Shown: positions 26,447-35,912 of the stretch, piece after piece | Layout: every line of letters begins with the position of its first letter | Position numbering within the stretch: the first letter of the stretch is position 1 | Source: Lycocorax pyrrhopterus obiensis | Taxonomy: Eukaryota > Chordata > Aves > Passeriformes > Paradisaeidae | DNA: 64,000 bases | Assembly (NCBI GenBank): GCA_014706295.1 | Contig: JACSVZ010000014.1 | Span: 70,025,541 to 70,089,540, forward strand | Direction of reading: 5' to 3' | Notes under the pieces: generated by a model | What the model saw: the letters and a program-made list of their open reading frames with translations, nothing else | Databases searched by the model: none | What the model was told of the DNA's origin: nothing | Program-made: the position numbers and the translations under genes

Positions 26447-28236
26447 TGAACTGGGAGTAAAACGAACCAAGGATGAGATGACAAAAATGATTAGTGGAGC
26501 ACTTCTGGAAGCAGCAGCTATGCCCTATATTAGGTTTCCAAAAGAGGCCAGTGATCACTGACTAATTGTCCTTCAGCTTCTGCAAATCAGGACACTTTGA
26601 AAGATGCATGGAGAGGTGCTTTTGGGAACCTTGGTGGACACATTCCTACCTGAGCTGCAAGAAAGAGCTGAGAATCCCACAAGACCTTGCAGTGCAGCTG
26701 GTAAGGGTCCATGCACAGAGCAGGACCATGTGTGTGTATATGTGTTTGTGGTTTTGTGCTGTATCTAGCGACACAAGCAATAGAAAAGAGGAGCCTTGTC
26801 AAGATGATCTGTCATGAGATAGGAGAAGCCCATGTATCACTCATCCTGAAGGCTGTGCACCAAGGAGCAGAAGAACCTCACACTCCCCTGACAATGAAAA
26901 TAATGAAGTCAGATTATCGAGGGAAACTGTGCGTTTGCCTTACCCACAAACCTCAGCCCCAGGGAGGGAAGAAGAATTATCAGAAAGGTCACTCTGAGCA
27001 GTCAGAGTCAAGGACAGAGCTGAACAGCCCCTGAAACCCATAAGGAGCAAACACAGAGCTCACGAGGAGGGAGAAAGCAGAATGAGTTCAAGGGAAATAA
27101 ATAACAACCTGAAAAAAAATTTAACACTGCTGAGGAAGCATAGGAGACATTTCTCTCCATGTTGTGAAGACCTACAATGGCATGCTGATAGGATCCCCAG
27201 AGGGAGCACATCATCTATAACTATGCAGCACTGCACATGCTGGTACTACTAATAAAAGAGAATGGTTCAGATCACAGAAATTAATTAGTTTAGAACTGCA
27301 ACCACCAGGAAGAGAGCATGCACACAGCAGCATCCCAAAGTGTGTTCTTATTAACGATTCTCTGTCTGGTGTGCTGTTGACAGAATTCTGTCTGTCTCAA
27401 CAAAACTCTGGAAGCAGCTTTAAACTTCAGGCCCCCATCAAACAGCAAGAGGTCTCCCGGCAGCATGCCTGCTTGGAAGCCAGTAAATCCAGCAAATAAG
27501 GACTCGACAGCATCTCCTGCTGTCACAAGGAAAACTTCAGCTTCTGTACTGGAAATGTCCCTTCTCCTTGAGGGGCCATCACTTTGCAAGCACTTACCAT
27601 GCCTGAAAAGCAGGGCTGTGCTGCTAGTTGTCACGGCAGCGAGAGTGCTGCCCTCCTAATCAAACCCAGCTGTGCAGGGGAAGGGGCAGAGCGCTTGGGA
27701 GCCTCCAGCACCCTGCAGGATGGAGCCATGCTCCTCACAGACTGTGGAGAGCATGTTTTCTCCGCGCCAAGAGGCAGAACAAAGGCTTGCATGCGTTTTC
27801 CTTGCCTACCCTTCATGCAAGAGGGGGCTCGGCTCTCTGAGGTCCGGAGCTCATTTAGAGGCACCTCGGTAGTTCAGAGTTCCCATGTCCGATACTTCAT
27901 CAGCCACAATTTACTGCAGTGAGATGTGATATACAGCAGGGCCATTTCATCTCCCAGAACTTTAGAGAGGGGGTCTGTGTTTTAGCATCTACCAGTTTTA
28001 TCTCTGCCATCTGAATCTCATTTCCAGGATAACCAAGGGTCCTTCTAATTACTGCTCTGGTGAGTGTATATTGCTCCAAGCCCTTGTGATTTGGCTGAAA
28101 ACTGGGGAAATGCAGACTGATATTATTAGTCATTTTTTCAGGGGAAACCCACTGACACACAGTGAAAAGTCATAATAAAGTTGTATCAATCTGACTACCT
28201 ATCTGGCTACCTTGTAGAAGTGTAAAGTTTAAAGAG

Positions 28237-28315
28237 TATGCCTGAATTTCTTAGAAATTTTAGGACAGCAAGGTCTTGTAATGGTACCTGCTGTGCTAAA
28301 ATTTCTAAGAGCATA
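28237..28315 (+). repeat. near-perfect inverted repeat, pre-microRNA-like hairpin
   Basis: The arm at 28248-28270 (TTCTTAGAAATTTT followed by AGGACAGCA) is matched by the reverse complement at 28289-28311 (TGCTGTGC followed by TAAAATTTCTAAGAG). Of 23 positions, 21 are Watson-Crick, one is U-G (28248 with 28311) and one is a G-G mismatch (28264 with 28295). After a single bulged A (28271) the stem extends by GGT (28272-28274) with ACC (28286-28288), leaving an 11-nt apical loop. An outer TATGC/GCATA pair (28237-28241, 28311-28315) may add a lower stem. The wobble pair exists only in plus-strand RNA. Length and shape fit an animal microRNA precursor, but a small inverted-repeat transposon (MITE) is equally possible. 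I do not recognise it as a known microRNA. The confidence is for the structure, not for an RNA gene. Confidence 0.93.
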
Positions 28316-28494
28316 AGATGATGGCTGGCAGCATGTTCTTATTCAGACACCAGAGAGGACAACAGTATTTTGTACAGCTAACCATGGCTTGTCCCTGTGC
28401 CAGAACACACATTATGGGTCATGATGCAGGGCCTCTGATGCTCCAGGCATTTGCTGCTGTGGTTCAGTGACCACAAAATACATGGGGTCTGCTC

Positions 28495-28735
28495 CAGCTC
28501 TGCCAATGATTTGCCATGTGACTTTGGGCACGCTATGCCCCCTGCCTCAGTTTCTACATATAACATGCAACATTTTCAAATCAATTACCCATGACAGTGA
28601 AACTGGAAAGAACGCAGCATTGATTGCTCTTTTTCTCCTGTCCCTGCTGGACATGAGGATTGTGATTTATCTATTACACTGGAGTATGTATCTGTGCAGC
28701 ACTCAGTGTCTTGTAAATACTCATTAATATCCTGG
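28495..28735 (+). mobile_element. MIR-family SINE
   Basis: The plus strand follows the sense MIR consensus: CAGCTCTGCCAATGATTTGC, then CATGTGACTTTGGGCA, then CCTCAGTTTCTACATATAAC, and further on a diverged tail with ATGAGGATTGTGATTTAT and GTGCAGCACTCAGTGTCTTG corresponding to the 'gtaaagcactttg' 3' part. It is the most complete MIR copy in the window. Confidence 0.75.
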
Positions 28736-28879
28736 GAAAGCCCCCATGAGGTTGGTAGAGCAATATGGGTCTCATTCTGCATTTGAATCACTGTGATATG
28801 AAAGACCAAAGGACACATTTTAAAAGCAATCTTTTATCTTTGTCTCTACCTTTATTTGCATCAATCTGCTTTTTAAAAG

Positions 28880-29233
28880 CTGGCAAGATGGAGATTCCAC
28901 AACCTCCACGGACAATCCTCCCCAGTCCTTACCTATTCTTACCATCAGAAAGCTTCCCTTGATGTCTGCCTGATCTAAATCTTCTTTGCTGCATTTTAAG
29001 TCTTTGGGCGTGGAGAAGCATTTGAATCTTTCTTTTCTGCAGCAACTCAACTGTATGAAAGGATTACCTTCATGACTCACCACAGTTTTCTCTTTTCAGA
29101 GCAATCCTAACTCATTTGGTCTTTCTGTCTTAGACATGTTTTTTAGATTTTCAGTCATGCTGCCACTTCTCCTGGGGGATTTATGTCTCTCTTCAAGTGT
29201 CATGTCCAAAGCCAGATACATAATTTCTTATAC
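28880..29233 (-). mobile_element. old, AT-rich CR1 fragment (3' region)
   Basis: GGAGATTCCACAACCTCCACG, then CAGTCCTTACC, then TCTAAATCTTCTTTGCTGCA and ATTTTAAGTC match the antisense 3' UTR and ORF2 end of an ancient AT-rich CR1 group in the expected order. Similarity continues as TTCTCTTTTCAGAGCAATCC and TTTAGATTTTCAGTCATGCTG. It stops where a GC-rich CR1 begins at about 29234. Together with 30335-30670 it appears to be one old insertion split by a younger one. Confidence 0.75.
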
Positions 29234-30328
29234 AGCCCAGGATGCCACTGGCCCTCTCGGCCACCTGGGCACCCCTGGGCTCGTGTCCAGCTGCTGTCAC
29301 CAGCACCTTCAGGGCCTTTTCCAGCTTTCCAGCCACTTTTCCCCCAGCCTGGAGCTGCAGGGGGCTGAAGGGACCCAAGGGCAGGACCCAGCACTTCCCC
29401 TGGCTGTACCTCACCCCGCTGGCCTCATCCCATGGATCCAGCCTGTCCAGATCCCTCTGCAGAGCCCTCCTGCCCCCTGCAGATCCACACTCCCACCCAG
29501 CTCGGTGCTGTCAGACACTGACTGAGGGGGCCCTCGATGCCTCCTCCAGGCCTTTGATGAAGATGTTAAACAGGCCTGGCCCAGTACTGATCCCACGAGA
29601 ACCCCACTGGTGCCCAGCCCCAGCTGGATGTCCCTCCATTGCCCACCACTCCCCGGCCCTGCCGTCAGCCACTTCTTCCCCCAGAGAACGGGGCCCTGTC
29701 CGTGAGCAGCCGGTTTCTCCGGGAGAGGCTGTGGGAGAAGGTGTCAAAGGCTTTGTAAAGCGCAGGCAGCCGCAGCCACAGCCTTTCCCTCAGCCCTGAG
29801 CAGCTCACAGGAGGGATCAGGTCGGTCAGGCAGGACCTGCCTCTCCTAAACCCAGGCTGGCCGGGCCTGATCCCCTGGCTGCCCTGTACCTGTTGCTGAT
29901 GGCACTCAGGGTGATCTGCTCCATGGCCTCCCTGGCACTGAGGGCAGGTGACCGGCCTGTAGTTCTGCAGTTCCCCATCTCCTTCTTTTATTCCATCTTG
30001 TAGAAGAGTGCCACATTCGCCAGCTTTCAGTCTTGAGACCTCCCTGTGTAGGCAGGACTGATGGTAAATGATTGAAAATATCTCTGTGAGCTCTTCCGCC
30101 AGATCCCTCGGTGGGACTCCTTGGGAGGATCCCATCTTGCCCCGTGGCCTTGTGTGTGTCTAACAGATGTAGAGGTCATCAACACTTCCCCTTGGATCAT
30201 GGAGGCTTCACTCCACTCTATATTCCAGCTCAGGAGAACTGGTTTTAATCTTAAAGACAGACCCAAAGAAGGCATTAAGTGCCTCAGCTTTTTCCTCACA
30301 CTTGGTCACTGTTTCCACCAAGGATAAT
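29234..30328 (-). mobile_element. GC-rich CR1 LINE fragment, lacking its 3' end
   Basis: The antisense CR1 sequence is well preserved: GCCCAGGATGCCACTGGCC, CCAGATCCCTCTGCAGAGCC, GATGAAGATGTTAAACAGG, GGTGTCAAAGGCTTTGTAAA, GAAGGCATTAAGTGCCTCAG. It starts inside ORF2, so about the last 600 bp of a normal CR1, including the end repeats, are missing. This is unusual because CR1 copies normally keep the 3' end. The 5' edge is near 30328. Confidence 0.92.
29665..30135 (-). pseudogene. CR1 ORF2 remnant, reverse-transcriptase region
   Basis: The minus-strand frame shows LAEELTEIFSIIYHQSCL (residues 12-29), NYRPV (58-62), RSCLTDLI (100-107) and KAFDTFSHS (128-136). These match, in order, the CR1 reverse-transcriptase blocks around 'NYRPVSL', 'GRSCLTNLI' and 'LDFSKAFDTVSH'. 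The residues before KAFDT (PALY) no longer preserve the LDFS context, and frame slips separate the blocks. It is a dead copy within the GC-rich CR1 segment. Confidence 0.9.
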
Positions 30329-30334
30329 TATTGT

Positions 30335-30670
30335 TTAAGTATGATTCCCAACCACTTTGTACCCACGTTAATTCAGTTTTATTTAGATGTTTTTAGATTA
30401 TTTATTAGGACGTCTTCCTAGATAAAGTCAAAAGCCTTACTAAATGTGATTAAATTAGGCCTACTATCTCCATCCACATGAGGTCTGTTTCTCTGTCAGA
30501 GGTAGAAATAAGGTTGTTTTGACATGATTTGCTCTTCATGTTGATGACATTGCCACCTGGTTGCAGAGGACCTCTTTACTGAAGAGAGAAGCAAAAACAC
30601 ATCAAATAGTGCCATCTGCCAGTATCTTTCTCTCCCCATTGAGTAGCAGACCAAGATTTCCCTTTTTTGG
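30335..30670 (-). mobile_element. old, AT-rich CR1 fragment (reverse-transcriptase region)
   Basis: GTACCCACGTTAATTCAG, TTTTATTTAGATG, GTCAAAAGCCTTACTAAA and GGTTGTTTTGACATGATTTG match the antisense RT region of the same ancient AT-rich CR1 type as 28880-29233. CTGAAGAGAGAAGCAAAAAC and CCATTGAGTAGCAGACCAAG then match the segment further upstream. The RT region is therefore present twice in a row, once GC-rich and once AT-rich, which argues for two separate elements. Confidence 0.75.
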
Positions 30671-31289
30671 GGTTTTGGACGGTTTTTGTTAGGGTCTTTT
30701 CTTGATGGAGAAATGATGTCATTTTAGTTATTCTTCCTTCCTATTTTGGTTTTATATTTTTTGTTTCTGTGTGTTCATGATGTTCTTTTAAGTTTGCCTT
30801 TGAGTGATTTTTTCCCATGTTCTTCATAAAAATGCAGCAGTTGTGGTGCAAACTGATTTGTCTCTTCTGCATTTTGTCCTTGTCCTCAATTTTGGAACAA
30901 GGATTTTTTTGTGTTGTGATACTGCCTGGTCTCCCTTTTTTCTGTCAGCTTGTCACCCAGGGGATGTCACCCACCTGCTGCATTTACTCATGATTCTCTT
31001 CTTGAATTCCTGTGGGGGTTTTTGTGGTATTCTCTGTACTCTTTCTCTGGGATGCAACTACAATTCTTCCCTGTTAGCAAAGAATGAAGTTCATTGGTTT
31101 TAATAGAGAGACTAATTCATCATCAAACAGACCAACCCTTACCATGATCAGAATTTTCCGTCTTTTTCAAAACAATGTTTTACTGGGGAGACGTAGGCCA
31201 AATTCAGAAAGTGTGGTGCCTCCTTACCTTTAAAAATACGTATTTGTGAAAAGTATACACAGGTGTTTTCCTGGTCGTTTCACAAGAGA

Positions 31290-31352
31290 AAAGCAGCAGA
31301 GCCAGCAGTAGAACCAAATCCCTGCAGTCTGCTGCAGTGTCAAAACCACGGA
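31290..31352 (-). mobile_element. MIR-type SINE fragment
   Basis: GCAGCAGAGCCAGCAGTAGAA, CCAAATCCCTGCAGTCTGC and GTCAAAACCACGGATTC parallel the antisense of the MIR 5' half ('gcagagctgg.agtagaaccc.ggtct' and the region before the A box). Diverged and short; moderate support only. Confidence 0.4.
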
Positions 31353-32088
31353 TTCATCCATCATTGCTCTCTAAATTACATCTTTGTCACTTAAGGGAAT
31401 GTAGACTTCCCTGCATTTGAAGGAAATTGCCAATTCCCTGAACAATCACCCAAAAGCAAGCAGTCCACAGACGGATAGGGAAGTCTGATGGTCTGATGTG
31501 TAAAGAGTCTCCTTTGGAACCTGATGCAGCAAAATCCATCAAAAGTAATACAGAAGTCACTTTAAAATTTGCAGGTAAAGCGTGGACTCTGGGGCGAGAT
31601 GAATTTCCAAATCCCTTTTAAAACCTTCACAAAGAAAACAAATTATAGTTTGTTAAATCTGTACTGTATGTTTAATACAGCTGTTCTGTTGTTTGAGCAG
31701 AGAAAAGCCATGTGCTTCATTATGAGGGGTTGTATGGGTCCATGTCTCTGTTTTTCCTTTCTTATCTTTATTAAAATCAAACCAGACGGCACTAATCCTT
31801 CAAACAAATTATAATTTATTTCTTCGTGTTCAAAGTATGAGGATTCCTTGGTTTCCCTTATACTGATAAATTCAATGATTTTAATTAAAAAAGGAATGGT
31901 TTAAACATAAGACGTAATTAAATAGATGCCTGCTGTAGTTACCACATTGGTATGCTCCCTTTCGCTGGTTTGAGCACACATTTCCTCCACTGAAGTCAGT
32001 TGCTGCCCATACAATCTGATTTCTATACCTCTTCCTACATTCTGTGAGTGTCTGCAGAATCCGGGCCTATGTCCCCTCTCTGACCTCA

Positions 32089-32140
32089 TGCTGATGTAAT
32101 TCTGCTGATTTTCAATGGAATTACATAGGTGTTAAATCGC
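32089..32140. repeat. degenerate amniote interspersed repeat
   Basis: CTGATGTAATTCTGCTGATT, TTCAATGGAATTACATAGG and TGTTAAATCG form the inverted halves of the same kind of palindromic repeat as at 4773 and 12795 (GTAATTC...TCAATGGAATTAC). The family is not assigned. Confidence 0.45.
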
Positions 32141-34011
32141 CAGCTTTATTTGGGTTGTTCGCTGGGATCCATGTAGAACGGGTCATTTAAAAGGTCGTGC
32201 ATTCTTCTTGTATGAAAACAGTGAGTGCTTCTGGAAAAAAAAAAAGTCTTTTTTCTTCCACATTTTATCTGCCTAACACCTACTTTTTAGGTATTACAAC
32301 AATATAAACAAATATTATTACTCTTGAGGACAGCTACTAGACAAACTAAATCTCTCCTGTGAATTTTTGAAACCCTGCACTGCTTCCAAAGAGGGGAGAA
32401 TATTAGACATATTTGTAGAAGAGAGAGCTCATCACTCCAAAATGCTCATCACCGACCTGCATTTCCCTTCTGTGGAGCAAAAATTAAATTCTCATGAGCT
32501 TCAGTGGGACCCAGTGGACTGTCCTTCCTCTTGTAATCACTGTGACTGAAGGAACACGGATCTCAGGTGAAGGGGATGACGTATAGGAGCTTGCACACTT
32601 GCATGAGAGAAACTTGGACCATTGCACCCAGCTTAGTGTTGCTACCATAATTTCTGAGGATGTAACGATTATTTGAAGTTGTAGCTTGGCTCTGATTTTC
32701 CTTTGGGGGAGCCAAACCATGCTAAACGTGTTGCAGATCAGTGGAGCTGTACTTTTGCAGGAGGTTTTGCTGGTGTGATTGTACCTGCTGCTAGAAGATA
32801 CAGGACTTTTCTGTGTCTCAGCCATCTGGCTGTGAAAATGTGACAAAATGTGAAAGCCACAATTTTTGATGTTCCTGCTAAGAACTAATGTTCCATCTCC
32901 AGTATTATTTTAAAACTATGCCAGTTTGTTAGTTCTTCCAAGTTTGGGAATGGGCAGAGCAGACCGATGTGATTTTTAATGCCTCATAACAGAAGCATGT
33001 TGAGTAACAGAAACCTTCTTTCCTCTACTTGTTGCTGTTGTTGATTTAACTGCTCTTCCCACACAACTCCAATTTTTGGTTCATTTTCTTCTTCCTTGTC
33101 CTAGTTTCAGTCCAAACTTGAGAGAATTCACTGATTTAGTGTAAAAAAAAAAAACCCAAACAAACCAGAAAACAAACAATAAACTCAGGCTAAGAAGAAG
33201 AATGCCCCCAAAGCAGTGAATAATTTCTGCATCACCTCAATGCCAAGGATTGAAATGTGTCTGCAAGACAATGTCACTGGAACCTGGGGACTCTAGAATT
33301 GCATTTGGGACGTAGACAAACAGTTGAGCTGTGTGCACTGAAGTGACCAGCATGAGGACAAATGGTGTCAATGTAGCTAAAAGATAGTTTACTGGCTCGA
33401 TTTTGTTTGGTTGTAGGTGGATGCAGTTAGCCGAGATACACACTGAAGATGTCAGCAGATCACCTACAGGGCCTTTCCTACTCGTGCTCACAGATTTTTA
33501 TTTGTTTATTTGATCACAGTGCTGCTGATCTCCGGTGCTGAGAGAAGGGCAGCAAGAAATTAACAGGAGATTCACCCTTTTGTCAGGAAACAAACCCGAA
33601 CGAGGAGAGCAAAAGGTGGCCAGACTTTGAGTGAATCACTTCACGGTCTGCCTCCCAGGATGGCTCCTCTCAGGAGCACAGCAGGCCCCTACAAGCATGG
33701 ATTGGTGCCCCCAGGAGATGCATTTGCCTGACCTAACTCTCAGACCTGTGGAGCACCTCCAGCTGCCTGGCTTTTAAAAGATGAGGGACAGACTCTGACT
33801 CTCAGAGGAGAATCTCTGGCTGACCAGAGGTGAGGCTCATCTGAAGCTCTTTGCCCTTGACTGGATCAAGGAAGGGCTTGAGAGAGCAGTGGGAACAGCC
33901 TGGCAGGTCTGTTGGTGTCTGATGCAGGTCTCACAGAGAGCATTTGCCTCGTGGTTTTTCTGCTCAGTGAATGATTGCTTCCTGTTGTATGGGGGTTTGG
34001 ACTCTTTGTGA

Positions 34012-34080
34012 TCAAAGGCTGGAAGGGATCTCATGAGGTCATCCAGTGCAATCTCCTGCTCTGATGTCCCAGAAACCTGA
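34012..34080 (-). mobile_element. CR1 3'-end fragment
   Basis: AGGCTGGAAGGGATCTCATG, AGGTCATCCAGTGCAATCTC and CTGCTCTGATG match the antisense 3' end of CR1 ('ggaagggacct..ggaggtcatctagtccaacc.cctgct'). Too short to place in a family. Confidence 0.65.
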
Positions 34081-34212
34081 TCACAGTGTTTAAGCCCTCT
34101 TTTTTTTTAAGTACAAGAAGACAGTTTGATGCTCTACAGACAAATTTGAAGTTCATAGAATTAGCTAGTTTAAAGGATTTTCCAGTGAATCTATTGTCAT
34201 GACACTTGACCA

Positions 34213-34440
34213 ATCATTATATATATCTATATCATCTATAACTATATCTAATCCATATCATCTATCTCTATATATATCCATCTTATCTATATTATATTAT
34301 ATTATATGATATTATGTTATGTTATATTATATTATATTATATTAATTATATTATATTAATTATATTATATTATGTTATGTTATGTTATGTTATGTTATGT
34401 TATGTTATATTGTATTATATTATATTATATTATATTATTA
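34213..34440. repeat. AT-rich array: degenerate TATC units, then (TTATA)n/(TTATG)n pentamers
   Basis: From 34213 to about 34287 the sequence is a degenerate TATC/TATA mix. From 34288 to 34440 it is a pentanucleotide array in which blocks of ATATT alternate with blocks of TATGT. The longest TATGT block, of about seven units, lies at 34371-34407. Two 15-bp TATATTAATTATATT-like interruptions also occur. The pure AT content makes the array easily unwound; no origin or attachment function is shown. Confidence 0.95.
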
Positions 34441-35782
34441 TTTATTTTTTAATTATTAAATTTATATAAGTATATAAAAATCATCATTAGAATACCCTGT
34501 ACTTTGGGCATTTTTCTTCGTGGTGCCTTCTGGAAAGAAATTTCACTGTTAAAGTTCTTTGCTATTCAATATCTAGTTAACTTAACGTGGAGCTGCCCTG
34601 CCACTCACTGCGTGACTTAGAGCTTTTAGAAGCTCATGTTATCACTGTGTATTGAATCAATTGTGGTCTGCTCCATCTAGACTCCATAAAGGAATGTAGG
34701 TGACTTCTCAGCATTACTTCAACTGTTCTACCAAAATATTTAGATGGAGAACTAGCAATCATTTTTCCTTGCAAATGCCTCCCTCAAGGAGACCGTGTTG
34801 AAACTTCCTTGGTTAAGACAGCAAGGAATTTCCCTGGCATATGTACATAATTTGGATTTTACTCTTGGATGGGTTTTTTGCTTCTGCTGAGCTTGAAAGT
34901 TCATTAGAGCGAGGATTGTCTCTTTCAAGTACACTAGCACAGTGAAGCCATGCTTTATGAATGCAGAAAGACATCCTGTCTTACATGGCATGGCCCAGTA
35001 ATGATGCTACTCATCAGTCCATCTGACTGCCAGGTGATTGCTCGCTGGATTGGCAATCTGACCGCGAGGACATGACAAAACATGAGGTTTGTGTTGTTGA
35101 GCTCTGTGAGGAGTTTGTTGTTGTTGTAGATTTCTTCTTAAGTGTCTCTGGGCTACTCGGAAAGGTTTAGGTAGCAATGTAGACCTCAATCAGTTCCCAC
35201 CCTGCCTCTTCTAGGATCTGCCATAAAGCTCCTAACAATCACCGTGCTCTCTATTTTAAACAAAAGCTGTGTCCTGTAGTTCCTTACACTTGGCTGTCCT
35301 GATTCTTTGATATTAAAGAATGTGCCACAACTACTTCTCCTTCTTCTTCAATTTTTTTTTTTTTTTTGCCTTGGGTTGCACTTTCTCTCTTGATTAAACA
35401 TGATGTTTTCTGCTTATGTTCATTTTCTGACCTCTCCTAGCTTCTGATCATGTCCCTGCTGAGTCTATGCCTCTATTATCATACTGTCTGTAATGCTGTG
35501 GACACCTGCTAAGACTGAAAAAAAGCACCATTTTTCAGCTGAAACAATTCCCTAGCAGACTGTGATTCCAAGAGCTAAGCCGTGGAATTTGAATTTTTCC
35601 CACTGGGTGTTTAAAGTGCTCAGCACAAGTAACTTGCTGTCTAAGCTAACCTGTCAATACTGAGGCATGTCAGCTGACATTTGAGCAGCTTTATCTCCAA
35701 CTGGTTTGTTAGGTTTAAAATAATGCTGTCTTTCTTCAGAGCTGCAGGAGCCAGGCAGACCCAGATTTGATCATATTCCTTA
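34441..35782. other. non-coding unique DNA
   Basis: No gene or element beyond a T16 tract (35352-35367) and short GTTGTT runs near 35110. All frames are under 80 codons. Confidence 0.7.
35352..35367. repeat. T16 tract
   Basis: Sixteen uninterrupted T preceded by CTTCTTCTTCA. It could be the antisense tail of an unrecognised retroposon. Confidence 0.9.
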
Positions 35783-35912
35783 CAGAATCATAGCATGGTT
35801 TGGTTTGAAAGGGACCACGGAGATCATCTGGTTCCACCCCCCCTGCCATGGGCCGGGACATCTTCCACTAGACCAGGTGTTAACTTCCAGGGAGGGACAA
35901 CCCAGAACCACA
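35783..35912 (-). mobile_element. CR1 3'-end fragment with internal deletion
   Basis: CAGAATCATAGCATGGTTTG, GAAAGGGACCACGGAGATCA, CCCCCTGCCATGGGCCGGGA and CATCTTCCACTAGACCAGGT are the classic antisense CR1 3' end with low divergence. The sequence then jumps to AACTTCCAGGGAGGGACAAC, skipping about 40 bp of the consensus, and ends. It is among the better preserved CR1 pieces here. Confidence 0.93.

Larger units (their letters stand above)
24304..28236. other. non-coding unique DNA
   Basis: No supported gene. The part from 25440 to about 26050 is AT-rich and has many TAATTA, ATTTGCATA and TTTATTTA words with little simple repeat, a composition often seen in conserved enhancers. Overlapping frames on both strands near 27460-27920 lie in a slightly CpG-richer patch but show no family resemblance. 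Confidence 0.6.
30671..34011. other. non-coding, mostly unique DNA
   Basis: T-rich sequence continues to about 31100 and could be more of the old CR1, too diverged to call. The rest is unique DNA with a MIR scrap, a degenerate repeat and short A runs (32237-32247, 33143-33154). No exon is supported. Confidence 0.6.
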
